Below the pieces are notes generated by a model. It ran no database searches and was not told where the DNA came from. It saw nothing but the letters and a program-made list of their open reading frames with translations. 64,000 nt of DNA. It comes from Beta vulgaris subsp. vulgaris (Eukaryota > Streptophyta > Magnoliopsida > Caryophyllales > Amaranthaceae). Where the stretch lies: NCBI RefSeq assembly GCF_026745355.1, contig NC_079209.1, positions 17,778,109 through 17,842,108 on the forward strand, written 5' to 3'. Both the position numbers and the translations under genes were made by a program. The stretch's first letter is position 1. Each line of letters begins with the position of its first letter. This document shows positions 43,813-55,435 of the stretch, piece by piece.

Positions 43813-45480
43813 TTAGCATACATCACGAAGGTGACGCATTCCAATTTTTAGGACTAATTCTTCAAATTTCTTCGCCGGAAGGGATTTGGTGAATAAATCT
43901 GCAAGATTCTCACATGATTGGATTTGTCGGATGTTGATCGTCCCATCCTTTTGGAGGTCATGAGTGAAGAAGAGCTTTGGTGATAAATGTTTAGTTATGT
44001 CTCCTTTAATGTACCCTTCGCTTACTTGGGTGATGCATGCAGTATTATCTTCGTATGTGATAGCTGGATTTGTTGTTATTGTTTCCATCCCACATTCTTC
44101 TTGGATATTCTTGATCATTGACCTTAGCCATACACATTCCCTTCCAGATTCATAAAGAACAATTAATTCTGCATGATTTGATGATGTGGCCGTCAAAGTC
44201 TGCTTCGTAGATTTCCACGATATTGCAGTACCTCCATAAGTGAATACATATCCGGATTGAGACTTAGCCTTTTGTGGGTCTGATAGGTAGCCAGCATCTG
44301 CATATCCAATGAGTGACACATTTGGTCTCGACTGATAGAATAATCCAAGATCTTGTGTTCCTCGAAGATAACGTAATAAGTGTCTGACTCCATTTCAATG
44401 CTCTTGTTGGTGATTTGTATGTATATAGCTAACAAGTTTACTGAAAAAGGTATGTCAGGTCGAGTATTGTTAGCCAAGTACATTAAGGCACCAATTGCAC
44501 TTAGATATGGTACTTCAGGACCAAGAATCTCTTCATTTTCTTCTCGTGGTCTGAATGGATCATCTTTCTCATTCAGGGAACGCACTACCATTGAAGAACT
44601 TATTGGGTGGGCTTTGTCCATGAAAAAATGTTTCAGAATTTTTTCTATATAATTTGATTAATGGACAAAAATTCCATTTCTTAGATGTTCCATTTGCAGG
44701 CCAAGGCAAAATTTTGTCTTTCCGAGATCTTTCATCTCAAATTCTTTCATCAGGTACTTTGCAGTCGCTTCAAGTTCTCTAGGAGTTCCGATAATGTTCA
44801 AATCATCGACATATACAGCAATGATGGCGAATCCTGATTTAGATCGCTTAATGAAAACAGGGAGTGATTTGATTATTTTTGAATCTTCTTTCAATAGGTA
44901 TTCACTAAGACGATTATACCACATTCTTCCAGACTGTTTTAACCCATAGAGTGATTTTTTTCATTTTTATTGAAAACATCTCTTTGGGCAAGTGATTTTC
45001 TGGTAGTTTTAGTCCGTCGGGAACTTTCATATAAATATCTGTGTCAAGTGAGCCATACAAATACGCTGTCACTACATCCATTAATATCATCTGCAATCCT
45101 TTCGAAACTGATAAACTTACCAGAAATCTCAGTGTAGTTGCATCGACTACTGGAGAATATGTCTCATCATAATCAATCCCCGGCATTTGCGAGAAGCCTT
45201 GGGTTACTAATCTTGCCTTATATCTAGTAACCTCATTTTTCTCATTTCGTTTTCTCATGAATACCCATTTGTACCCAACTGGTTTTACACCTTTTGGTGT
45301 TTGGGTTATTTGACCGAATACTTCACGTTTTTCAAGTGATTTCAATTCTACTTGAATTGCTTCTTTCCATTTTGGCCAATCTTTTCTGCGGCGACATTCA
45401 TCAACTGTATCTGGTTCTATATCATTTTCATCATATGTCATTTCAACCGCTATCGAGTAAGCAAAAATTTCATTCAAGAC
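43813..45480 (-). pseudogene. pol: Reverse transcriptase and RNase H of Copia #2
   Basis: RT starts near 45410 (DWPKWKEAIQVELKSLEKRE) and runs through KPVGYKWVFMRKRNEKNEV, GIDYDETYSPVVDATTLRF and LMDVVTAYLYGSLD (first catalytic Asp). A frameshift near 44920 leads into MWYNRLSEYLLKED and AVYVDDLNIIGTPRE (catalytic YVDD, near 44800). Then come a stop near 44655 and ALMYLANNTRPDIPFSVNLLA. RNase H (43813-44319) has IGYADAGYLSDPQKAKSQSG, SWKSTKQTLTATSSNHAEL and the end of the polyprotein at 43813. The plus-strand frames opposite are shadows. Confidence 0.9.
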
Positions 45481-45761
45481 ATCATCTTTTCGATTCCATT
45501 GTCTCTTTGTAGAAACAAAATTAATTGAAGTTTCATTGTTGTCTATGCTTTCATGTTCCTTTTCTTCTGGAACCTGTTTGTCCTCATTTTTGTTTTCATT
45601 ATGGATTTCATCATGCTCCGTTGGAGGATTTATATTAATTTGTTCAATGTCTCCCCTTGCCTTTTCATTTTTCTCGGTTTTGAATCTTTAGAACCGGGTG
45701 GTCTGCCACGTTTTCAACGTGTTATTGACTCATTTTCAATGGTCTTATTGTCATTAGGAAT

Positions 45762-47050
45762 TTAAATCCGTTCCGGAGCATTCGCAGCAGGTACATGTGA
45801 CTTTGTCACTTTCTTAGTATCTGTGAATGTATTTGGCAATTGGTTTGCAATACTTTGCAGATGAACAATTTTCTTGACTTCTTGTTCACATGAATTTGTT
45901 CTGGGGTCCAGAAACGATATTTGCGATGCGTTCCATGTAAATTCCGATTTTATATTTTGTGGGACCACTTTCTCTCCTCCTAAGGATGGGAATACTGACT
46001 CATTAAATTGACAGTCGGCAAATTGAGCCGTAAATAAATCACTAGTTGTTGGCTCTAGATATTTGATAATTGATGGAGATTCAAATCCAACATATATTCC
46101 CATCCTTGTTTGTGGACGCATTTTAGTACGTTGGGGCGGAGCAATAGGTACATGTACAACGCACCCAAAAATTCTCAAATGTGAGATATTCGGTTCTCGG
46201 CCTGATACTAATTGTAACAGGGAGAATTTGTGATAGGATGTCGGCCTTAATCTTATCAATGCTGCTGCATGTAATATAGCATGACCCCAAGTAGTAGATG
46301 GCAATTTTGACCTCATTATTAATGGTCTTGTAATTAATTGTAGTCTTTTGATTAATGATTCAGCAAGAACATTTTGTGTATGTACATGAGGTACAGGAGG
46401 CTCAACAATAATCCCAATAGACATGCAATATTCATTAAAAGTTTGGGGTGTAAATTCCCGAGCATTGTCTAATCTTATTCTCTTTGTTGTATGATCTGGG
46501 AATTGAGTTCTTAATCGAATTATTTGAGCCAAAGGTTTTTGCAAATACACCATTTCTACTTGACAGAAAGCTCACATGTGACCATCGAGTAGAGGCATCA
46601 ATTAATACCATGAAATAGCGAAATGATCTGCATGCAGGGTGAATAGGCCCACAAATATCTCCTTGAATTCTTTCTAAAACATTGCAGATTCAGTGGCAAT
46701 CTTATTTATAGATGGTCTGATTATCAATTTGCCAAGTGAGCATGCAGAGCATGTTAAATCATTTGACCGAGGAATTTTGACATTCTTTATAGAGTGTCCA
46801 TTTGAGTTTTGAATGATTCTATGCATCATTCCTGTGCCGGGATGGCCTAATCGGTCATGCCATAGAGTAACTGATTTTCTGTTATCTAACTTCTAGTTAG
46901 ATATCATATTAATTTCAATCGGGTGTATATCTATGCGATATAGTCCCGATGAAATTGCTGGCAAATTTTCATAGATGTATTTCTTGCCGTATTTCTCTGC
47001 CGTTATGCATATGAATTCCTCTTTACCGTCATTGTTTCCAAATGGTAACC
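45762..47050 (-). pseudogene. pol: GAG-pre-integrase and integrase of Copia #2
   Basis: The HHCC zinc motif is readable at about 46860-46730 as LWHDRLGHPGTGMMHRII, followed by CSACSLGKLIIRPS. After a frame break near 46670, the catalytic core (46553 downward) includes KRIRLDNAREFTPQTFNEYC with the second catalytic Asp and VLAESLIKRLQLITRPLIMR with the catalytic Glu. FGCVVHVPIAPPQRTKM and GIYVGFESPSIIKYLEP follow, a conserved C-terminal Copia signature. The frame stops at 45762, and 45480-45761 is the degraded linker before RT. Confidence 0.88.
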
Positions 47051-47121
47051 ATTCTGACGTACATCTTTGAAACTTATGAGGTTCCTTCGAGATTTACTCG
47101 AATATAATGCGTCATTGATTA

Positions 47122-47379
47122 TCAATTTTGTCCCATTTGGAAATATAATGAGGCTTTTCCAGAGCCTTCAATTAACTTGGCTGTCCCAGAGATCGTACTA
47201 ACATTTGCTTGGAATATTGTAAGTTTTGAAAAATACTCTTTATTTTTCAATATGGTGTGTGTTGTCCCAGTGTCTAGGAGACATTGTTCTTTGGTTCCAA
47301 CTTCTGATGAATTCATATCTTCATATATAATAAATACGATGATCAATATAAGAAAAATGCATATTTTATTAATAATCAA
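47122..47379 (-). pseudogene. pol: Aspartic protease region of Copia #2
   Basis: The frame contains QCLLDTGTTHTILKNKEYFS, where D-T-G is the retroviral-type protease active-site triad, and then ISGTAKLIEGSGKASL. It lies between the gag zinc knuckle and the integrase, as expected in Copia. Confidence 0.8.
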
Positions 47380-47446
47380 GGAACGAATATATGAAAGTGG
47401 ATATTGAAGCAGTTAAAATAAACTAAGCACATTAATGGATTGTTAT

Positions 47447-48500
47447 CTAAACAAAGTTATTTTCTTCTTCAGCATCATCCATAAAAAAATTTGAAACATC
47501 AAGGCTGGGCATGGATGTAGTGGCCTCATTAACAAAGTTTGCTTCAGCATTTTTTCTTTTGTTTTTTATTGAAGCTTGATATAGATCTACCAAATGTTTG
47601 GCAGTACGACATGTGCGGCCCCAGTGCCCAGTCATGCCACATCTGTGGCAAGTATCAATTCCTTTTAGGATGTCTGCCTCTGATTTCCAGATGATTGTCC
47701 CAATTTTTTCAGAATGTTTAAAATTATTATTTCTTGGGAAAATCGGTCTCTTCCACGTCCAGCCCTGGCCACGGTATTACACGTCCTCTCCACAACCGTT
47801 GTAATTACCGCGTCCACCACTACGTATAGCTTTTGCTTCTGGTGGATTAGAGCTTTCTATTGCATTTATCTCATGAGTGGCTGAAGACCCCGTCAGTCTA
47901 AGATTATGATTTTTCAGCATAAGATCATTATTTTGTTCAGCCACAATTAGTACTAATATTAGCTCAGAGTACTTTTTGAAAGCTCTGAACCTGTATTATT
48001 CTGCCAATATGATATTAGAGGCGTGGAAAGTGGAGAGCGTTTTGTTTATCATTTGCTCTTCCTTGATGGGATGATCACAATATCTTAACAATGATACAAT
48101 TCTAAACAATGTTGAATTGTAATCACTGACTCTTTTAAAATCCTGGAACCTCAGATTGGACTAGTCATAATGTGCCTTTGGGAGGAGCACATTTTTCTGA
48201 TTCCCATATCTTTCATTTAGGCTATCCCAAGTTCTTTTGGATCCTCCACAAGTAGATATTCATTTTTAAACTTTCATGTAAATGATGTCTTAGGAGGACT
48301 AAGGCTTTTGCTTTTCTTGTACTGTCGCAATTTTAACTGATGCGGCTGTTGTAGTTGCATCCCTTGTTGTGTTGTCAATCTTTAATTGTATGTTCCATTC
48401 CTTGGGCCTTTAAATTCATTTGGGCGTCACCGTCCATTCTAAAAATTTTGCCAGATAGATCTAGTATGTTAAATTGTCTTTTCACTAGATCTCCCATTAT
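47447..48500 (-). pseudogene. gag: gag of Copia #2, frameshifted
   Basis: It begins near 48498 with MGDLVKRQFNILDLSGK, the usual Copia gag opening, and continues DAQMNLKAQGMEHTIKD. Middle fragments include VSDYNSTLFRIVSLLRYCDH and SSATHEINAIESSNPPEAKA in different frames. The zinc knuckle CHRCGMTGHWGRTC (CX2CX4HX4C) spans about 47660-47615, followed by an acidic tail ending at 47447. At least three shifts or stops break it. Confidence 0.82.
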
Positions 48501-48803
48501 TTTGACTACAAACAGGTAAATATTTGAAATTAGTAATGATGATATATCACATATGTATATTATCTCCCCCTGATTTATATCATTATTATTATAGATAAAT
48601 AATATAAACAAAAAAAAACTAAAGTTAGCGTACAACAATAATGAAGCAAAAAAAAAACAAGAAAATACCAAAAATAGAAACAAAATACAACAAGTGAATA
48701 AACAAAAAAAAAACTTCCTAAAATGCACTTAAAGACAAAAAAATTGATATTCATGTGCATTTTTCGCCATTCTTCCGGGGGGGGGGGGATAAATTTTTGT
48801 CTC

Positions 48804-48950
48804 CTACTTATGTATTAGGAGATATATCATTAATGCCATGAGGAGGAAAAAGAAACCGGCTATAAGAAATAAGTAGAGTCTTATTTTCCTAAAATCCTCT
48901 TCAAAAGAAGAAGATGAGGGTGGAGGACGGTTGTTGTTGGCGTTAAACAT
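48804..48950 (-). CDS. 48-aa small ORF with one membrane segment, in the Copia #2 leader
   Basis: The minus-strand ATG at 48950 opens a 48-codon frame that begins MFNANNNRPPPSSSSFEEDF, has a basic RKIR, and then a hydrophobic segment LYLFLIAGFFFLLMALMIYL before ending LIHK and TAG. This is a plausible single-pass membrane peptide with a Pro/Ser-rich N-terminus. About 115 bp upstream the minus strand carries CTATAAAAGAGG (49063-49074), a good TATA box followed by a pyrimidine-rich leader. It lies between the gag start and the CACTA #2 insertion, in the same direction as gag. It may be a leader ORF of the retrotransposon or a captured host 5' end. I do not recognise a family, and expression is unproven. 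From 48501 to 48800 the sequence is AT-rich; the two frames there are compositional, with poly-A/T and a G-run at 48778-48788. Confidence 0.35.
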   Translation of the reverse strand: MFNANNNRPPPSSSSFEEDFRKIRLYLFLIAGFFFLLMALMIYLLIHK

Positions 48951-49194
48951 GGTGGGCGGAAGGTTGAGGAAGAAGGGAAAAAAAATTGTGGGTTTAGAGA
49001 AAAAAAAAATCGGAAGAAGATAAGGGATGTGTGGTGAAAATGGGGATGGGTAATCCTCTTTTATAGAGGGCTATCCCTAACTGTGCAGTTCATCTACAGT
49101 TAAAAAATATACAACGCAATAAAATTCTAATATTGACAAATATATATTAGAGCATGCTAGTAAATTGGTAATATAATATACACTAGTGGAAAAA

Positions 49195-49575
49195 TGAAGA
49201 AGGGCTGCGCTGAAAATGGCCAGCACCCTTTCAATAGCAACCTTTCACTTTTCAAGTAGGGTTGCGCTAGTAAAGCGCAGCCCTTCACATCTAAGCTTGA
49301 AGGGCTGCGCTTTTTCAACAAGCGCAGCCCTTCTAAGCTTGAAAGGCTGTGCTTTTTCAGCAAGCGCAGCCCTTCTAAGCTTGAAGGGCTGCTGGCTCCA
49401 GGAGCCATGCTACTATGAAGGGCTGCTGGCTCCAGGAGCCATGCTACTATGAAGGGCTGCGCTAGTTGGAACTAGCGCAGCCCTTCTAAGCAAGAAGGGC
49501 TACGCTAGTTCTAACTAGCGCAGCCCTTCTAAGAAGAAGGGTTGCGCTAGTTGAAACTAGCGCAGCCCTTCACGA
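49195..49575. repeat. Left subterminal hairpins of CACTA #2
   Basis: About ten AGAAGGGCTGCGCT motifs in direct and inverted orientation form hairpins such as GGGTTGCGCTAGTTGAAACTAGCGCAGCCC. A 45-bp direct duplication (GCTGCTGGCTCCAGGAGCC) lies at about 49387-49452. These are expected binding sites of the TNPA-type protein. Confidence 0.88.
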
Positions 49576-49599
49576 TTTTTTTTTTGTCCCTGCTCCTAC

Positions 49600-49975
49600 T
49601 CCTGCATGCACACAGCAGCCCACCCTCCACAGCCCACCCTCACACCCCCACTGCCTACCCCTCCCACCCTCACACCCTCCACTGCCCACCCTCACACCCC
49701 CACTGCCCACCCCTCACACCCTCCACTGCCCACCCTCACACCCCCACTGCCCACCCTCACACCCTCCACTGCCCACCCTCACACCTTCCCAGCCACCCCC
49801 TCTGCCACAACCCCCCTGCCCACACTCACTGACCCACCCCCACTGCCCCCTTCCCAGCACCCACTCCCAACCCACTGCTCCATTGCACCCACCCCATTGC
49901 CCCACTACACCCACCCCAAGCCCCCAGCCACACCCATGCCACACCACCCCACCCCCACCCAAAACCTCCCTTGGA
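49600..49975. repeat. C-rich CCCACCCTCACACCC minisatellite
   Basis: Repeats of CACTGCCCACCCTCACACCC with CTCCA or CCCCA variants. The 93-, 135- and 109-codon frames on both strands are reading-frame artefacts of the repeat (Pro/His/Thr or Gly/Trp/Val). The same type of tract occupies the same position in CACTA #1. Confidence 0.9.
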
Positions 49976-50108
49976 CAAAAAAAAATTGCAAATTGCAATA
50001 CGATAATATATGACAAGTGGATAAAGGTAATAATTAACTTCAAATATATTTAATAATGTAAAAAGTGTACATAAGATTGATAGAAACTAATACATTCGAG
50101 CTAAAATG

Positions 50109-53100
50109 TCATCTTATGCAATCATCGGTAATGTGGGACGCCAACTTATCCCGAACTTAATCTATTTCTTCTTTGGTGAAGTTCCTCAAACGTGGTGTGG
50201 AATTCGCATAAACCTTGCAAAACAACCAAGGAATGAACACATATATAAGAATTCAATCATTTTACCGTAGTTAGTACCTCTAAAAATGACATATACCTTC
50301 CCGAAATTCAATCAAAATCAAATGCAAGCCAAAAAGTATACACACTAGTTATAATATATCTCATATAATCATGTTCAAAGAAAATTTGGGGTTAACTGAC
50401 TTGATAAGTACATTTTGGGAGCGAAAAGGCCAAAATAGGCCGGAAATGGCCTTTTCGTTCCCGAAATGCAACCAACATATGCAAGCCTAAGAATCTACGT
50501 ACTAGTTATATTATGCCTCATATAATCATGTTCAAAGAAAATTTGGGGTTAAATCACTTGATAAGAACATTTTGGGAGCGAAAAGGCTAAAATAGGCCGG
50601 AAATGGCCTTTTCGTTCCCGAAATGCAACAAACAACATATGCAAGCCTAAGAATCTACATACTAGTTATATTATGCCTGATATAATCATGTTCAAAGAGA
50701 ATTTGGGTTTAAATCACTTGATAAGTACATTTTGGGAGCGAAAAGGCCAAAATAGGCCGGAAATGCCCTTTTCGTTCCCGAAATGCAACAAACAACATAT
50801 GGAAGCCTAAGAATCTACATACTAGTTATATTATGCCTCATATAATCATGTTCAAAGAGAATTTGGGGTTTAAATCACTTCATAACTACATTTTGGGAGC
50901 GAAAAGGCCAAAATAGGCCGGAAATGGCCTTTTCGTTCCCGAAATGCAACAAACAACAATTGGAAACCTAAAAGTTACATACATTTCGAAGATCACCAAC
51001 ATCTTTGCAATGGTTGACGATATCGAGCATGAACCTCATGACGTAATACCCACACGCACGTCCACCTACTTGTATTGGACACTAAAATTCACCAAAGGAT
51101 GCAATAAATGACATGTTAGATGTGTATTATGTGTTTCTTCTATAAAAGGATGCAAAAAATTACTCATATTACCTCGACTAAATGCCAAACAGGAGGTTTT
51201 GGTTGTCGAAGTCCAGATGCAATAACCCCCTTCATCACACTACATCAATACATTATTATAAGATTAGATGTACATTTAGTATTGTTTATTTACGCAAAGA
51301 ATCAAAGTGGTAGACTTTGTTACGTGGCAAACATATTGCAATCAGTGTCCAATGGTTCCTACAATAAGAAAATGTTATTATTATCGTAGAACAACTAATA
51401 GGTCAATTTAATTAAAGTAAAAAGTGAGTTTAAGAAGCATACGATTCAATGTAAGGAAAAAGAATGATCTTATATCCAAGACGAGAACATGCTCTCAAAG
51501 AATCCTTGGGATATGCTTTCACCTCCTTTTGGTTTTGTACGCAACTGTGATCTCATACTAAGCTTGGACATAACCAACCAAACATTGGCTCACTAGATGG
51601 CCTCAAGTCATTGTATAATAGCCTGAGAAATCATATTGATTAAAATAAAACTTACTTATTATGGAAGTTATTAGTTGGATTGGATACTACTTAATTAAGG
51701 CATATATGTATATTTATTAATTTATATACAAATAAAGTATTACCTCATGAATGTTTGTATCATGGAAACATTCAACTCTTCCTCAAGTAAGAATTCTTTA
51801 ATATCAACCTTAGAAATGAAGGTCGATGAATCCTCAAAGTAGTGGAATTGGTGGTGCGACAACTTAATCTCAATCATTGCTTCATCTTCTACATCGCTAG
51901 CGCACTCATGTAGCCAAAAGCACGGTTGAGTAAGGCCTGACCACACCTCGATCTCCGTAATGAGTGGAGACTTTGCCGTAGAAACATTTACTTTCTCCAC
52001 TTGGGCACGTCGGCCTTCCTGAGGTGAAGCTACCTTCTTTCCCTTTCTGTCGGCCTTTCCCGAAACCTAGTAATTAGTTAAATTAAAAGATATTACTGAC
52101 AATCATATCTAGGAACTATAAAAGAAAACTATGTATATAACTTATGTTAATCATTGTACCTGATCTGATAACCGCACCAATGCACGCGGCCATAGAACAT
52201 AACTGACAAGGGCATCAGTCACTGAGTGTACACCAACTTCTGCATTCGGCAGCGGAAGAGGTAATTCTTCGAAACCGGGCATAATGTTTGAAACACTGAC
52301 CACATAGTGAATATCAGCGACTGGCTGGTTGTGCAATCGTACCCGGTCCATAGGGGGCTGTGCAGAGCCATAAGCAACGACAATGAAACTGCCATGACCA
52401 TCACCTAAAGCTAATAGCTCACATGGTGTCTCTTCCTTTAAAAAAAAAAACTCTATTCATAGTTAGTCTATGAAACAACATAATATATAGTAAGAAACTT
52501 ATGCATTTAAGAACAATAGTTGTGATATTAAATGATTACCGTGAACTCCGGATCTGGATGAGGCTGCGTAGGAACAGGCTGCGTAGGAACACTGCCCTGC
52601 GAGAAAGCACCAAAAGTCAGTAAGCCCATCTGCGCCAAAATGGCGTTGAAATTCTGAGTCATCTCCGCTCTGAGCTCCTACCGAATTTGGGCTTTCATAG
52701 CCTCCACATCTATGGAAGCTGCTGAATTGACACTGGAGGCACTGGATTTTGACGTAGAGGTGTATTGATCACCATACACCTTTCTCACCCCGAGGCGGAC
52801 ACCTCCTACGCCCCTCACACGTCCATATTGGTCCCGTCCTAGAGTCTCGTGTAAGGCATCAACTTGTCCTCTAGGAGTGAACTCACAAGTTGCCTCCTTT
52901 TCCTTCAAGCCAATCTGCATAAGGATAAGAGAGAAATACTCGTGAGCGCACAAGTTATATTATTATGTATACCTTATCAAAAACTTATAATATGTACTTA
53001 CAATGGCATTAGCTATCTGTTTTATTCCGGGATCAGGCAAGACTCTCTGTCCCTTTGCATCAACCTCATGCATGGAACACCACCAATCGAGCACTCTATC

Positions 53101-54105
53101 TGGTTGTCGAGGCTGTGCAACTGTTGTCGTAGAGCTAGTGCCCGATGTCGTGGTCGACGCAATCGTGGGGTAATGGCTATACATCCACGATTCTCTCGCC
53201 TGACCATACGACTGAGCACCCAGATGGTGATAGTACTTCCTAGCTTTTGCATTCGCGCTATTTTTCTCACGAGATGCCTGAAACACACAAATATTAACAA
53301 AGGTTAGATATGGTGTTATACAATAATATTGGATCTAAAAGTATTAAATCTTAGATAGTAAAATATTCTTACAACAGCTTCCGGGGTTGTTTTTTGTGCA
53401 ACAAATGCTTGCCACTGCTCAGGTGTGATATGCCTCCATATCTGATATGGTAACTTGGAGGGCGCCTCAAATGATGTGTCCGGTGAAGTCTCAGAACTGG
53501 TGTGTTTTTCTACCCCATAAATTTTCTTCTTCTTTGTACCCCCGACTTTTCTCCGCTTCGTGATCCACCCCGACACTAGCTTGGCCTTGAAGTCTCTGAA
53601 CCTCTGGGCAACCGCGGATAGAAACACGTTCTTCTTGGCTTCATCATTTGCAATATTGAATTGATTCTACAAAAACGCATTTCACAAATTAGTAAATATT
53701 ACATACTAGATTTAACTAAAGTGTTAAGATTTTAAACGTTATTGTACGCGAAGCTTACCATAGTATTTCCCAAATCATCTTTTTCAAAGACTCGGGCACC
53801 TCTTTCCATGAGTGGAGAATGGAGAGCTTATGCATGCAAATCCCAACTTGCATGGCATACTTTTGACGCCATTTGCCACAAGGTTGCCCCAAATGATCGT
53901 ACTCCAAAGTCATTAGGGTGGGTTTCCCTAGTGACTTTGTAGGTCCGCTTCCTTTCCTCTTTTTCGTCTCCAAGTTCTTACTTGGCCTTTGTAAACCTTT
54001 TTCTTCACAGCGAGCCTTAAGCAATTGCCACCGTTCCTTTTCGTAATCGAAACACTCATCCTCGGTAGTGTGTTCCGCACTCGTATCGGTATGCACCTCC
54101 GCCAT
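50109..54105 (-). pseudogene. Plant-transposase plus Ulp1-like protease gene of CACTA #2
   Basis: Exons inferred from frames and GT/AG sites: 53759-54105 (ATG at 54105, MAEVHTDT), 53373-53666, 53002-53277, 52540-52914, 52160-52435, 51744-52066, an unclear part at about 51440-51610, a His exon right-bounded at 51358, 51172-51238, 50983-51081 and 50109-50213. The first three encode a TNPA/plant-transposase-type region (KKMIWEIL, FLSAVAQRFRDFKAKLVSGW, ITPEQWQAFVAQK). The next is coiled and basic, with a DxEAMKAQIRQELRAEM helix. The last exons are C48/Ulp1-like: HWTLIAICL (catalytic His), HFDSLR (Asp), and VGGRACGYYVMRFMLDI (Gln region and catalytic Cys). The terminal exon has an in-frame TAA (KEEID stop). 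The first exon junction is out of frame as read. Such CACTA genes are thought to bind the subterminal repeats; the protease role is unknown. Confidence 0.75.
50281..50975. repeat. 160-bp repeats, cluster 1 (intron of the Ulp1-like gene)
   Basis: Four units with GGGAGCGAAAAGG at 50418, 50574, 50734 and 50895 (spacing 157, 160, 161). Each carries GCAAGCCTAAGAATCTACAT, ACTAGTTATATTATGCCTCA, TATAATCATGTTCAAAGA and TTTTGGGAGCGAAAAGGCC, then GGCCGGAAATGGCCTTTTCG. The last part forms a hairpin (CGAAAAGGCC against GGCCTTTTCG). The cluster lies between the Cys exon (ends 50983) and the terminal exon (starts 50213). Confidence 0.9.
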
Positions 54106-54149
54106 GTCCCTGAAATTGTACAAGCATACGCATTAATATAAAAAAAACA

Positions 54150-54400
54150 CATTTAGGGCGGGAGGGGGGCATTAGGGGGAGGGGGAGGGGCTGTGCAGTA
54201 GGGAGGGGGCAGGGGCAGCAGTGGGGAGGGGGTGTGCAGGGAGGGGGCTGCAGTGGGGAGGGGGGCAGGGTGTGCAGCAGAATGTGGGGAGGGGGCAGCA
54301 GGCTGTTGGGAGGAGTGCAGCAGGGTGTGAGGATGGGAGGGGAGGGCAGCAGTGGTGGGGGGAGGGGAGGGCAGCAGTGGGGGAGGGGAAAGGGTATTAA
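54150..54400. repeat. G-rich GGGAGGGGGCAGCAG minisatellite
   Basis: A purine- and G-rich tract just upstream of the first coding exon of the Ulp1-like gene. Units of GGGGAGGGGGCAGCAGTG vary in length. On the minus strand it is a C-rich tract in the 5' leader or 5' UTR intron, and the 123-codon Pro/Leu-rich frame there is an artefact. G-runs here could form quadruplexes. Confidence 0.88.
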
Positions 54401-54439
54401 AACATAGACAAAGTAACAGTTAGCCATAGACCATAGACC

Positions 54440-55400
54440 ATGAAATGGCGTTTTCGTTCCCGAAATGCAAACAACAACAAATGCATGACTATAACTCTAC
54501 ACACTAGTTACATTATACCTCATATAAGCATGTTCAAAGAAAATTTGGGGTTAAATGACTCGATAAGTACGATTTGGGAGCGAAAAGGCGAAATAGCCCC
54601 AAAATGGCCTTTTCGTTCCCGAAATGCAACCAACAACAAATGCAAGCCTAAGAATCTAAACAAGAGTTACATTATACCTCATATAATCATGTTCAAAGAT
54701 AATTTGGTGTTAAATGACTTGATAAGTACATTTTGGGAGCGAAAAGGCCAAAATAGGCCGGAAATGGCCTTTTCGCTCCCGAAATGCAACCAACAACAAA
54801 TTAAAGCCTAAGAATCTACATACTAGTTATATTATGCCTCATATAATCATGTTCAAAGAAAATTTGGGTTAAATGACTTGATAAGTACATTTTGGGAGCG
54901 AAAAGGCCAAAATAGGCCGGAAATGGCATTTTCGTTCCCGAAATGCAACCAACAACAAATTAAAGCCTAAGAATCTACATACTAGTTATATTATGCCTCT
55001 TATAATCAAGTTCAAATAAAATTTGGGGTTAAATCACTTCATAAGTACATTTTGGGAGCGAAAAGGCCAAAATAGGCCGGAAATGGCCTTTTCGTTCTCG
55101 AAATGCAACCAACAACAAATTAATGCCTAAGAATCTACACATTAGTTATATTATGCCTCATATAATCATGTTCAAAGAGAATTTGGGGTTAAATCACTTC
55201 ATAAGTACATTTTGGGAGCGAAAAGGCCAAAATAGGCCGAAAATGGCCTTTTCGTTCCCGAAATGCAACCAACAACAAATTAATGCCTAAGAATCTACAC
55301 ACTAGTTATATTATGCCTCATATAATCATGTTCAAAGAGACTTTGGGGTTAAATGACTCGATAAGTATGATTTGGGAGCGAAAAGGCCAAAATAGTTACA
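54440..55400. repeat. 160-bp repeats, cluster 2 (between the two CACTA #2 genes)
   Basis: Six units with GGGAGCGAAAAGG at 54576, 54735, 54894, 55054, 55214 and 55374 (spacing 159-160 throughout). The sequence is the same as cluster 1, including the CGAAAAGGCC...GGCCTTTTCG hairpin. They lie between the 3' end of TNP2 (55436) and the ATG of the second gene; an acceptor (TTTCAG) just before that ATG suggests they may be in a 5' UTR intron. Plus-strand frames here are repeats, not genes. Confidence 0.92.
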
Positions 55401-55435
55401 AATCGGAGAAATTACACACACCTGAGTTTATGTCT

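Noticed and set aside
49551..50043. Three long frames of 93, 135 and 109 codons
   Set aside because: They are products of the CCCACCCTCACACCC minisatellite.
54056..54427. 123-codon Pro/Leu-rich minus-strand frame
   Set aside because: It covers the G-rich minisatellite and runs out of frame into the first exon of the Ulp1-like gene.
54440..55400. 160-bp repeats as a centromeric satellite or a CRISPR array
   Set aside because: The length suits a plant satellite, but only ten units exist, in two blocks tied to CACTA gene structure. CRISPR is excluded by repeat length, lack of spacers and the plant context.
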